In this document: piece after piece, positions 16,941 through 25,700 of the stretch
How the letters are laid out: every line of letters begins with the position of its first letter
Position numbering within the stretch: the stretch's first letter is position 1
NCBI GenBank assembly: GCA_965249965.1
Contig: OZ252262.1
Span: 2,356,001 to 2,420,000 of the forward strand
Reading direction: 5' to 3'
Length of the DNA: 64,000 bases
DNA from: HXMU1420-13 sp965249965
Lineage (GTDB): Bacteria; Bacteroidota; Rhodothermia; Balneolales; Balneolaceae
Program-made: the position numbers and the translations under genes
The notes under the pieces: model-generated
What the model saw: only the letters and a program-made list of their open reading frames with translations
What the model was told of the DNA's origin: nothing
Database searches by the model: none

Positions 16941-18212
16941 TTGAGTCGGGTTAAAACTAACAATATCATATTAGTGGGCTTAGTATGCCTATTGTCGTGT
17001 GGGCTTTTCCAGAGCGAAGAGTTAGCTTTTGAAAATGAACCAGCTATCACATTGGCTACATTTGAAGAGATAAGTGAAGACATTTTAAAAGATGAATACG
17101 GTTTTGAAGAGAGGACGTTACTCGTAGACGGCAAGGTAAAACGAAATGAAAGCCTGTATACAATTTTGACTGAATTTGATGTTAGTCCTCAAACTATCAG
17201 GTTACTATCGATTGAAGCTCAAGGTGTATTTAATAGTAATACATTGCGACCTGGGCAAAGATATTTGATATATCAAAACCCAATTACTACAAATATTGAC
17301 AGAATGATTATTCACTTGAACAAAGTAGAATATGTAGTTTTTGATTGGGGAGATAAAATTTGGGTAGATAAAGGGGAGAAAAAAATCTCAAAAGTACAGA
17401 TGGTAACGTCTGGAGTGATAACATCCTCGTTATACGAAGCGCTTCAGGAAAATGATGACAACCCAATACTTGGCAGTAAGCTTAGTGAAATTTTTGGATG
17501 GCAAATCGATTTTTTTAGTTTGCAACCAAATGATAGTTATCAAATTGTTTATGAGCAGCCATTTGTAGACGGAGAACCTTTTGGAGTTGGTGAGATTATT
17601 GCAGCCGAATTTGTCCATCGCGGAAAGAAACATCATGCGTTCTATTATGAAACTTCAGACCGTGCTGGATTCTTCGATTTACAAGGCCAAGGATTGCAAA
17701 AAGCTCTTTTAAAAGCACCTTTTAAATATTCGCAACGAGTGAGTTCAGGGTTTTCACATAACCGCTTTCATCCTGTTTTAAAAAGAAATATGCCACACTA
17801 TGGTGTCGACTATGCAGCACCTTTAGGGACACCTGTGATTGCCGTTGGAGAAGGAGAAGTAGTGGAAGCCAGGTACCGAGGACCAAATGGAAATATTGTT
17901 AAAATCAGGCATAATAGTTTGTATACAACTGCCTATTTACATCTTAATGGATTTGCACCTGGTATTAGAGTTGGAAGGAAAGTAAAGCAAGGAGAAATAA
18001 TAGGTTATGTTGGTAGAACAGGAAGAGTAACCGGTGTTCATTTAGATTATCGAATCTATAAAAATGACCAACCTGTAAATCCATTAAATGTAGATTTGCC
18101 GCCTTCGAAATCTTTAACTGGTAGCGACCTTGAAAGATTTAAATTATACCTTGAACGGTATAGGCATCTAATGAGAATGGAAGCTTCAGGAATGTTAGCT
18201 TTAAATAATTGA
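16941..18212 (+). CDS. M23-family (LytM-like) peptidase lipoprotein with altered metal motif
   Basis: 423 residues starting at TTG. A signal peptide with lipobox LLSC predicts a lipoprotein. A LysM-like or OapA-like segment follows (about 50-110, ESLYTILTEFDVSP...LRPGQRYLIYQ), then a spacer domain and an M23 domain (about 270-385). The first metal motif is intact (H286-x3-D290 in HYGVDYAAP), and a TAYLHLNG catalytic-loop His is present. The second motif, normally HxH (HLHFE), reads H367-L-D369 (GVHLDYRIYKN), so a zinc-ligand His is replaced by Asp. It could still bind metal and cleave peptidoglycan cross-links, or act as a regulator. It sits in opposite orientation within the Bat-like set. 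Confidence 0.85.
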   Translation: MSRVKTNNIILVGLVCLLSCGLFQSEELAFENEPAITLATFEEISEDILKDEYGFEERTLLVDGKVKRNESLYTILTEFDVSPQTIRLLSIEAQGVFNSNTLRPGQRYLIYQNPITTNIDRMIIHLNKVEYVVFDWGDKIWVDKGEKKISKVQMVTSGVITSSLYEALQENDDNPILGSKLSEIFGWQIDFFSLQPNDSYQIVYEQPFVDGEPFGVGEIIAAEFVHRGKKHHAFYYETSDRAGFFDLQGQGLQKALLKAPFKYSQRVSSGFSHNRFHPVLKRNMPHYGVDYAAPLGTPVIAVGEGEVVEARYRGPNGNIVKIRHNSLYTTAYLHLNGFAPGIRVGRKVKQGEIIGYVGRTGRVTGVHLDYRIYKNDQPVNPLNVDLPPSKSLTGSDLERFKLYLERYRHLMRMEASGMLALNN

Positions 18213-18213
18213 T

Positions 18214-19089
18214 CTAATACCTGCTTAACCTTCTTTTAAAGAAGTTCATCAAGGGCCGTACGTATGACTCGTTTGTGATCACATTAACCGCATCCACTTT
18301 CATTTTTAACAAAGATTCTTCTAGCTCGGCCTTATTTTTTAAACGTCTTTTTTGGTAGGCATTTCTAACTTTTTCGCTAGAAGTATCTATTAAAATCTCT
18401 CTTTTTGTTTCGGCATCTCTAAAAGGAACTAAACCAATATTTGGTAACTCATCCTCAAAATGATCGTGAATTACGATGCTTACCAAGTCATGTTTTTGGT
18501 TCGTGATTCGAAGTTGTTTTTCAAAATTTTGATCTTGAAAATCCGATGCTAAAACCACGATGGCTCGGCGATCGAGTAGCCGGTTAACATAGCCAAGTGC
18601 ATCTGCAATCTTTGTACCCGTACCTGTAGGTTTAGTAGTGTATAACTCTCTGATGAGACGCAAGACATGTGTGCGACCCTTCTTAGGGGGCACAACTTTC
18701 TCAATTTTGTCTGAGAATAAAACTAGCCCAACTTTATCTCCGTTATTGATTGCTGAAAAGGCCAAAACTGCACTGATTTCGATAGCAATATCCATCTTTC
18801 TCTGATGGTCACTACCAAACAAACCGCTTGCAGAAATATCGACGCAAAGCATCAAAGTTTGCTCTCTTTCTTCTTCAAATATCTTGATGTATGGCTCACC
18901 AGTACGTGCTGTTACGTTCCAATCTATCTGGCGAATATCATCACCATAGGAATACGATCGAACCTCTGAAAACGCCATTCCACGCCCTTTAAAGGCCGAT
19001 TGGTACTCTCCACCAAACAAAGTGTTTACCAGTCCCTTTGTCTGGATTTCGAGTTTCTTAATTTTCTTTAAGACTTCTTTAGATACCAT
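18214..19089 (-). CDS. DUF58 protein of the MoxR/Bat system
   Basis: A 291-residue soluble protein of the DUF58 family, which carries a VWA-like fold. The conserved DUF58 entry motif is visible (GRGMAFSEVRSYSYGDDIRQIDWNVTARTGEPYIK), followed by a MIDAS-like DISAS in LMLCVDISASGLFG. These proteins normally lie in an operon with a MoxR AAA+ ATPase, BatD and VWA genes. No moxR is in the window, and here the gene is separated from its usual partners by the M23 peptidase. The 3' end is one base from the convergent M23 stop. Confidence 0.88.
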   Translation of the reverse strand: MVSKEVLKKIKKLEIQTKGLVNTLFGGEYQSAFKGRGMAFSEVRSYSYGDDIRQIDWNVTARTGEPYIKIFEEEREQTLMLCVDISASGLFGSDHQRKMDIAIEISAVLAFSAINNGDKVGLVLFSDKIEKVVPPKKGRTHVLRLIRELYTTKPTGTGTKIADALGYVNRLLDRRAIVVLASDFQDQNFEKQLRITNQKHDLVSIVIHDHFEDELPNIGLVPFRDAETKREILIDTSSEKVRNAYQKRRLKNKAELEESLLKMKVDAVNVITNESYVRPLMNFFKRRLSRY

Positions 19090-19209
19090 GATCCGAATTT
19101 AGTGAATCTTTTGGCATCAAATAAACTACATTCGTAAAAATAAATAATCAATTAAATTATATAATAAAATATATAATAATTAGTATACATTAAATCCATG
19201 TATTTATAT

Positions 19210-19223
19210 AGTAAGCGCTTACA
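19210..19223. promoter_or_regulatory. cre-like palindromic operator (LacI/CcpA type)
   Basis: AGTAAGCGCTTACA contains the perfect palindrome GTAAGCGCTTAC and matches the cre consensus TGWAARCGYTWNCA at all but the first position. Sites with a central CG flanked by AAG/CTT are the hallmark of LacI-family regulators. It lies about 120 bases upstream of the DUF58 start and about 190 bases upstream of the first DUF11 gene, so either could be the target. No regulator gene is in the window. Confidence 0.5.
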
Positions 19224-19372
19224 AGTTTCGATTTAATCGATAATAAAAATTGAAAAAAACAAGCTTTAAACATTAAGAAAGCCACATTTACATTAGAATG
19301 AATTAATAAAACACTAGTAATGTAACACTTCTTTCTTAAGGCACTCTAACAGAGTTTTCAGCATCTAAGGGT

Positions 19373-19380
19373 TATTTTTG
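19373..19380 (+). promoter_or_regulatory. Putative -7 promoter element (TAnnTTTG)
   Basis: TATTTTTG matches the Bacteroidota sigma-ABfr -7 consensus TAnnTTTG exactly and lies 32 bases before the ATG of the first DUF11 gene. A -33 TTTG at the usual spacing is not evident; only a TTTT at 19355-19358. It could drive the whole 20-kb cluster. Confidence 0.35.
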
Positions 19381-19412
19381 TACATACCATAAATGGGTTC
19401 AATTTCAAACCA

Positions 19413-19907
19413 ATGAGTGCTATGAAAAACAAATGTACATTTTTGACAATTTTGATTCTGGGTTTTGCTGCTAATGCTTTTGCGCAGCAAGGAGAAGGAG
19501 TTACCTCGGTTTTAGAGGTTTTCCAAATAACCGTTAACGAAAACGGAGAAGAAATTTCAGTTCCTACAACTGAGGTTACACCGGGTGATTTGATCGAATA
19601 CCGGTTAACCTACTCAAACAATTTGGATAACGGCATTACTCAGCTTCGGCCAATCCTTCCGATTCCAATCGGGATGGAATACGAGCTGGATTCTGCTAGT
19701 CCAAACCCAGAGGGTGCCAGCCTCTCCAATACTGGCAACACATTCCAAAATCTTCCCTTAACTCGTCAAGTGCGACAACCTGACGGAACCACCACAACAG
19801 AATTGGTTCCGGGCCGAGAATATCGGCGTTTACGCTGGTTGGTTCCGTCACTAGAGGCGGGGGATCAAGTCATTCTTGTCGCCAGAGTTAAGGTGATAGA
19901 CAATTAG
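19413..19907 (+). CDS. Exported single-module DUF11-like protein
   Basis: 164 residues: a Sec signal peptide cleaved after ANAFAQ (start at 19413 or the ATG at 19422, MKNKCTFLTILILGF) and then a single beta-rich module of about 135 residues. Features of the module are VTPGDLIEYRLTYSNN, a long middle loop, and a final strand AGDQVILVARVKVIDN. The opening resembles DUF11/conserved-repeat domains (a gain of ordered Ig-like fold with x-PGDxxxYxxxxxN). No lipobox, transmembrane helix or sorting domain is present. It is the first gene of the cluster, 61 bases before the next proposed start. Function unknown; a small subunit or cap of a surface structure is a guess. Confidence 0.75.
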   Translation: MSAMKNKCTFLTILILGFAANAFAQQGEGVTSVLEVFQITVNENGEEISVPTTEVTPGDLIEYRLTYSNNLDNGITQLRPILPIPIGMEYELDSASPNPEGASLSNTGNTFQNLPLTRQVRQPDGTTTTELVPGREYRRLRWLVPSLEAGDQVILVARVKVIDN

Positions 19908-19968
19908 ATTTTTGGAAAAACTAAACAACAAACAAATGAAAATTCTAAACCTAAACAGGATAGAAACC

Positions 19969-22650
19969 ATGAAAACAAACAAAACACGTACAATCAGAAA
20001 CAAGGTATCACGCCTTGTAGGGTTGTTCTTGGTTTTTGGCGTTTTACTTGGCGTATCGTCATCTGACGTGTTCGCACAGGTGCCTCCAGCCAATACTCAG
20101 ATTGGTAACCAAGCAAGTGCAACCTATGTAGACAATGGTGGAAATAATCAATCCATCACATCGAACACGGTTCAGACGATCGTGCAACAAGTATTCGGTG
20201 TTGATATCTCAGACGGTATCAGCCTGACAGTTAGCCCTGGTGGTCAGATTACCTTTCCACACACCATTACCAACACTGGTAACGGGGTTGATAGCTATAA
20301 CTTAGCCACCTTAGAAGGTGCCGGTGATTTTGATTTCGATAACATCGTAATCTACCCGGATGATGATCAGAATGGTGTTCCGGATAACTTTACACCAATA
20401 ACAGTAACTCCGAACATTGATCCCCCAGGTTCACCAAACGGTAACACTTACGGGATCGTAATTGTTGCTGATATACCAGTTACTGCCTCTGAAGGTCAAT
20501 CAGAAACTTTTACTATCACGGCGACAAGTACAAATGATGGTAATGTTTCAGACGTAGCAACTAACACAACCAACGTAGATGAAGATGCGGTTGTGAACGT
20601 TCAAAAAAATCGTGACAAGCAATTCGTTGCTGTTGGCGATACTGTAACCTACACCTTCGCATATGCAGAGAGTGGTGGTTCTTCAAATGCAGCTAACTTA
20701 GTAATCAAAGATCCACTACCAGCAGGTGTTACTTACGTACCTGGTTCTGGTGTTTGGTCTGGTGCTACAGGTACTCCGCTAACGGATGCTTCTCCGGGTG
20801 AGACTGCAACCGGTATCTTGTATGAATTCGATAACTCAGGTGTTGCGGATTCAGTTATTATCGAGATCGGAAGTATCAATGCTGGTGCATCTGGTACCGT
20901 TAGTTTCAAAGTAACAGTTGATGCAGGAACAGAAGGTAACACCATCGTGAACAACGGTACTTTCCGTCATGATGATGCTCCAACTCCGGTTAATACTAAC
21001 AATGCAAGTATTCAGGTTGATGAAAATTACGACATCAATCGTGTTGGCGCTGATACAGTATTAGTTGCAAGCGCGGAACAAGGTGCTATTGTAAACTTCT
21101 TGAACTTGTTTACAAACGACGGTACAGCTACTGATACTTACAACATTACCTTAACAGGTTCTAACTACCCAGCTGGTACAACCTTTACTTTCTTTAAAGT
21201 AGATGGTAACAACCAACCTACATCACCTTATACAGATACCAATAACGATGGTATTCCTGATACAGGTCCTATTGCCGTAGGTGATACTGCCAAAGTTGTA
21301 TTACAGGTAAACCTTCCTTCTGGCGAGAGTGGTGGACCATATGCAGTAGTTAAAACACTAACATCTATCAATGATCCAGGGGAAAGTGATTTCCATACGG
21401 ATGCTTTAGGTGAAATTGCTACACCAACAGTTGATATCACGAACGTTGCCGAAATCGGTGGTGGTGGAGAAACTGGTGTGGGCGAAGGTCCGGAAACATC
21501 TCCGGTTACCACACTTCCTGCAAACCCAGGAACAACTGTAAACTTCACGTTATTCATCAACAATACATCACTAGTTGACGATTCTTACGACTTATCGTTT
21601 GCTACTGATACAACTGCTGGTGGTGATTTACTGAATGCAGGTTCATTACCAAGTGGTTGGACTGCTTCATTCAGAGATCCAAATAATGGTAATGCAGTAA
21701 TTACCTCTACTGGTACTATCACTGCTGGTAACTTTATGGAAGTTACACTTAGAATTAATATCCCTGCAGGTTTCGCACCGGGTGATGTAGACGTATTTGT
21801 TCGCGCATTATCGCAAAATACAGGTGCGAAAGACATCAAATTCGAACGTGTAACTGTGAACATTGTTCGCTTAATGACTCTAGTTGCCGGCCAATCTGGT
21901 CAGGTTTCACCGGGTGGTTCTGTGGATTATATTCACACATTAACGATCAATTCAAACGTTGATGAAAACGTTGGTGGTGGCGGATCAGAATCTGATCTTC
22001 GTGTAGAGCTTACAAACTCTGTGCCTACCGGATGGACTGCCAGAGTTTATTTGGATACCAACGATGATGGTCAGGTAACTGGCGTTGATTCACTTTTAAC
22101 AAGTGCTGCATCTCCACTAATTATCGACCTTCCACCATCTGTAGGTACTCTACAATTTGGTGATCAATTGAAATTCATCGTTCAGGTTACGGCTTCTACT
22201 GGTCTTGATGACGGTGCTACAGTAACAACTACGCTTGAAGTATCAGATGATAATTCTCAATTAGCTTCTGTATCTAACGATGATCAAACTGAAGTTCAGG
22301 CTGGTCGTCTTTCAATTGATAAGTTCCAGGCTCCTGCTGTAAATGGTGCTGCCGGTACGTTTACCAAAACTGACTTTAACGTACTTCCAGGTGATACTGT
22401 GTATTACCAAATCACCATTGTAAATGATGGTTCTGAGCCTGTTACCTCTGTAGTTATCAATGATGCTGTGCCATCGTTTACTAAAGTTCTGGAAATCGGA
22501 GCTTTTACCATTGATAACGGTACAGTTCCTGGTATTACGCTTACAAGTAATCCATCTGTAGGAACTACAGGAACCATAACACTAGATATTCCTCAACTAG
22601 ATCCAACCGAGCAGGTGACACTCACCTTTGCGGTCAAGGTCGATAGTTGA
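19969..22650 (+). CDS. Large exported multi-module DUF11 protein
   Basis: About 893 residues from the ATG at 19969, which has AGGA eight bases upstream and gives a clean signal peptide (MKTNKTRTIRNK... cleaved after DVFAQ). In-frame ATG 19936 and TTG 19912 would add 11-19 residues. The mature start, NTQIGNQASATYVD, is shared with the 2414-residue neighbour. Six or so Ig-like modules follow. At least two are clear DUF11 copies (VVNVQKNRDKQFVAVGDTVTYTFAYAES and the last, LSIDKFQAP...LPGDTVYYQITIVNDG). Acidic Asp-rich loops such as DTNNDGIPDTG look like calcium sites. It ends flush with a DUF11 strand (LTFAVKVDS). No catalytic motif or anchor is seen; a surface structural protein is likely. Confidence 0.82.
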   Translation: MKTNKTRTIRNKVSRLVGLFLVFGVLLGVSSSDVFAQVPPANTQIGNQASATYVDNGGNNQSITSNTVQTIVQQVFGVDISDGISLTVSPGGQITFPHTITNTGNGVDSYNLATLEGAGDFDFDNIVIYPDDDQNGVPDNFTPITVTPNIDPPGSPNGNTYGIVIVADIPVTASEGQSETFTITATSTNDGNVSDVATNTTNVDEDAVVNVQKNRDKQFVAVGDTVTYTFAYAESGGSSNAANLVIKDPLPAGVTYVPGSGVWSGATGTPLTDASPGETATGILYEFDNSGVADSVIIEIGSINAGASGTVSFKVTVDAGTEGNTIVNNGTFRHDDAPTPVNTNNASIQVDENYDINRVGADTVLVASAEQGAIVNFLNLFTNDGTATDTYNITLTGSNYPAGTTFTFFKVDGNNQPTSPYTDTNNDGIPDTGPIAVGDTAKVVLQVNLPSGESGGPYAVVKTLTSINDPGESDFHTDALGEIATPTVDITNVAEIGGGGETGVGEGPETSPVTTLPANPGTTVNFTLFINNTSLVDDSYDLSFATDTTAGGDLLNAGSLPSGWTASFRDPNNGNAVITSTGTITAGNFMEVTLRINIPAGFAPGDVDVFVRALSQNTGAKDIKFERVTVNIVRLMTLVAGQSGQVSPGGSVDYIHTLTINSNVDENVGGGGSESDLRVELTNSVPTGWTARVYLDTNDDGQVTGVDSLLTSAASPLIIDLPPSVGTLQFGDQLKFIVQVTASTGLDDGATVTTTLEVSDDNSQLASVSNDDQTEVQAGRLSIDKFQAPAVNGAAGTFTKTDFNVLPGDTVYYQITIVNDGSEPVTSVVINDAVPSFTKVLEIGAFTIDNGTVPGITLTSNPSVGTTGTITLDIPQLDPTEQVTLTFAVKVDS

Positions 22651-22723
22651 TGATTGAAAATAATTCTTAACCCAGACATGAGGGTGAGGTTGATCACCTT
22701 GCCCTCCTTTTAAAACACATTTT

Positions 22724-25700
22724 TTGAAATACATTCTCCGACATATCAACCTATTAATTCTGATGATGGCAGCCATCACAGGAGTAGGGGAATTGTATGC
22801 TCAAAATACACCACCTCCAGGCCAGGAGATTATAAATCAGGCTTCTATTACTTATTCGGAAGATGGTGAGGAAAGAACCCAATTCACCAATCAGGTAAAA
22901 GTAATTGTAGATTCGAATCCAGATTTCAGGTTCTTCCCAAATAATAGCATTATTGAATTCAGAGGTACTCAAATTGAGTTAACCCACTTCTTATTAAACG
23001 AGGGGAATGCTACAACTACCTACAGAATTAAAGGGTACAACCAAGATGGTGACGATTACGATCTTGCTGATCTGACATGGAATACCCAATCCATCAGCCG
23101 CCCACGTAGATTACCTCTTTTCAGTACAGATACATTATCAACAGAAATTACATTGGCACCGGGAGAGCAGTTTGAAGTTTCCTATTTCGGTACTATTAGT
23201 AATACAGAGCCAAGAGATTCAATCACTGCCAATATGGTTTTTGAAGCCACTGATTTAAGCACGGGTGTTACTAAAATTAATGTTGATGCAATCTCGATTC
23301 GCATTGGTGCCATTGTTGATATAGTTAAAGACCAAATTGGAGCTGAAGACCTAGCACCAGGCGATGATTTTATCTATAGTATAAGTGGCCAAAACGTTGG
23401 TGATTTAACTGCACTGCCTCGCTTAGTAATTATTGATGGAATTCAACGCGAACAAGTGCTATTGACGGATTCAATTCCTGCAAACCTTACCTTTGGTGAG
23501 TTTACATCTGTTGATAAAGGAATCCCACTATATCATGAAGTTGGTGATGGCGAATTTGTATTCAAATCAACTAGACCAGAAGATGCAATTAATGTAGATA
23601 TCATTGCTGTTGCCTTCGACTCGTTAGAGGTTGGAGAAACGTTTAAGGCGGATTTCAGTGTAATTGTAAATGAAGGCGCCTCCGGTCAGATAATAAATAT
23701 CGCTGAAGTTTCATATGTAGATCCAGAAGGAACAGTAACTACAGCTGCAGCCTCAAACGACGTAATCGCGGATGTTGGCGATCCATCAGCAGAGATTGAT
23801 TATTTCACAAACCAAGGATTTGAAGAGAAAACAGCAACTTCGAGTATCGGGCAACCTCTGAATATTCAGGCAACGGCCTCTGCATGTAACGAGGACAGAA
23901 CTCGAATTGAAGTTGTAAATATCACCATAACATCAGAATTAACCGGTGATATGGAGGTATTTGGGGGAGTTGAAACTGGAATCAACACAGGTATCTACCG
24001 AATTCCACAAGAAGTACCCACCAGAGATGGATTTGAGTTTGAAGTTGTACAGTTCAACGAAATTCTTGAAACTGCAGAAGAAGATGTGATTACAGCTCAA
24101 CTAGATTGTAATGGTATTCGAGGTGGCGATGGCAGACCATTCTTTGGTGAAATTGAGGCAAATGTATTAGTCGATCCTTTTGGATTCGTTTTTGATAGTG
24201 AAACGAATGCAGTAATTCAGGGTGCAGAAATCAGCATTATTGACATATTCGGTACTTCAAATGGTGGAAATGCAGGTGGGCTTGCAAATGTATATCGTCC
24301 AAATGGAGAAAATCCTGCAAATAATATTGAGAATAGTGATGCACAGGGTAAGTATCGATTCCCATTTTTACGTCCGGGTACCTATCGGCTGGATGTAATC
24401 CCACCAACAGGTTATGAGTTCAGTTCAAAAGTACCAGTAGACAGCCTTCCTGAAAACCGAACAGTTGATAGTCTGGGATCGTACGGTATGGAATTTGAAA
24501 TAACAGGAGATCCAATTGGTCTTGATTTCGATATTCCACTTGATCCACTAGCAAACGGAGTTCTTTTTGCTGAAAAAACGGTAGATCGTAAAGTTGCAGA
24601 CATTGGTGATTTCGTTAACTATAAAATCGAAATAAACAGTAAAGCGATTAACCTTGTACGTAATTTACAAGTATTTGATAAACTGCCTTTTGGCTTTGAA
24701 TATGTACCAGGTACTGCTCGTGTTGATGGCGATACCTTAGCAGATCCTACCGGCAACGTTGGTCCTGATTTACTGTTCGAGATTGGTGACATTGAGCCGG
24801 GTGGAAAGAAAACGCTAACCTACCGTGTATATATAGGACCTGGAGCTGAGCGAGGAGATGGAATCAACATCGCATTGGTACAAAGTGATGAGCTAATTAT
24901 TAAAACCTCGAATGAAGCAAAAGTAGAGATCGAAGTTCGAGGTGGGGTGTTTAGCGACGAAGCGCTCATCGTAGGTAAAGTATTTATGGATTGCGATGAG
25001 AATAATATGCAGGATGCTTCTGATATGGGTATCCCGGGCGTACGACTTTATCTGGAAAATGGTAACTATGTAATCACAGATGCTGAAGGTAAATACTCGT
25101 TCTACGCAATCAAGCCGAATAAGCATGTAATTAAAATTGACAACCATTCTTTACCAGAAGGAAGCCGATTAAAAGTACTGGATAATCGACATGCATTCGA
25201 TCCTTCTAGCCGTTTTGCTGATGTGAAGAAAGGTGAGCTTCATCGGGCAGATTTTGCAGTTTGCGAATGTTCTCCGGGAGTTTTTGAAGAAATTGAACGC
25301 CGTGCCAGCTTGTTATCAGAAGATAATGATGCAATCAGCAATTCTCTGAAGCAGTCATTTACAGTGAACGAAACTAGTAACCGTGGTGCTGGTCGATTTG
25401 ATAAAGCAAGTGGTACAGTTGGAAACGTTGAAGCTCCGGATTTCAAATCGGCTGATGAAAGTCCAGATGCAGGTCAACGAGTAAACGCAGAATTATCTGA
25501 TGATTTAACGGATCCAGAAGATACTCGAATCTATAATATTGAAGAGATTCTTCGCAATGCTGAACCCGGAACTGAGATTTTAAATGTAACCCATAACGAC
25601 ACGCTACAAACTGATAAAGTTACTATTCTAGCAAAAGGTACAAGCGGCGCATTGTTTGATGTGTATGTTAATGGTGAAATAGTAACTGCAGAAAGAATTG

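Larger units (their letters stand above)
19090..19412. other. 323-base AT-rich regulatory gap between DUF58 and the DUF11 locus
   Basis: No credible coding frame. The gap serves the divergent starts of the DUF58 gene (minus) and the DUF11 cluster (plus). It holds a perfect 12-base palindrome at 19211-19222 and a consensus TAnnTTTG element at 19373-19380, listed separately. The rest is A/T-rich without other obvious structure. Confidence 0.6.
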
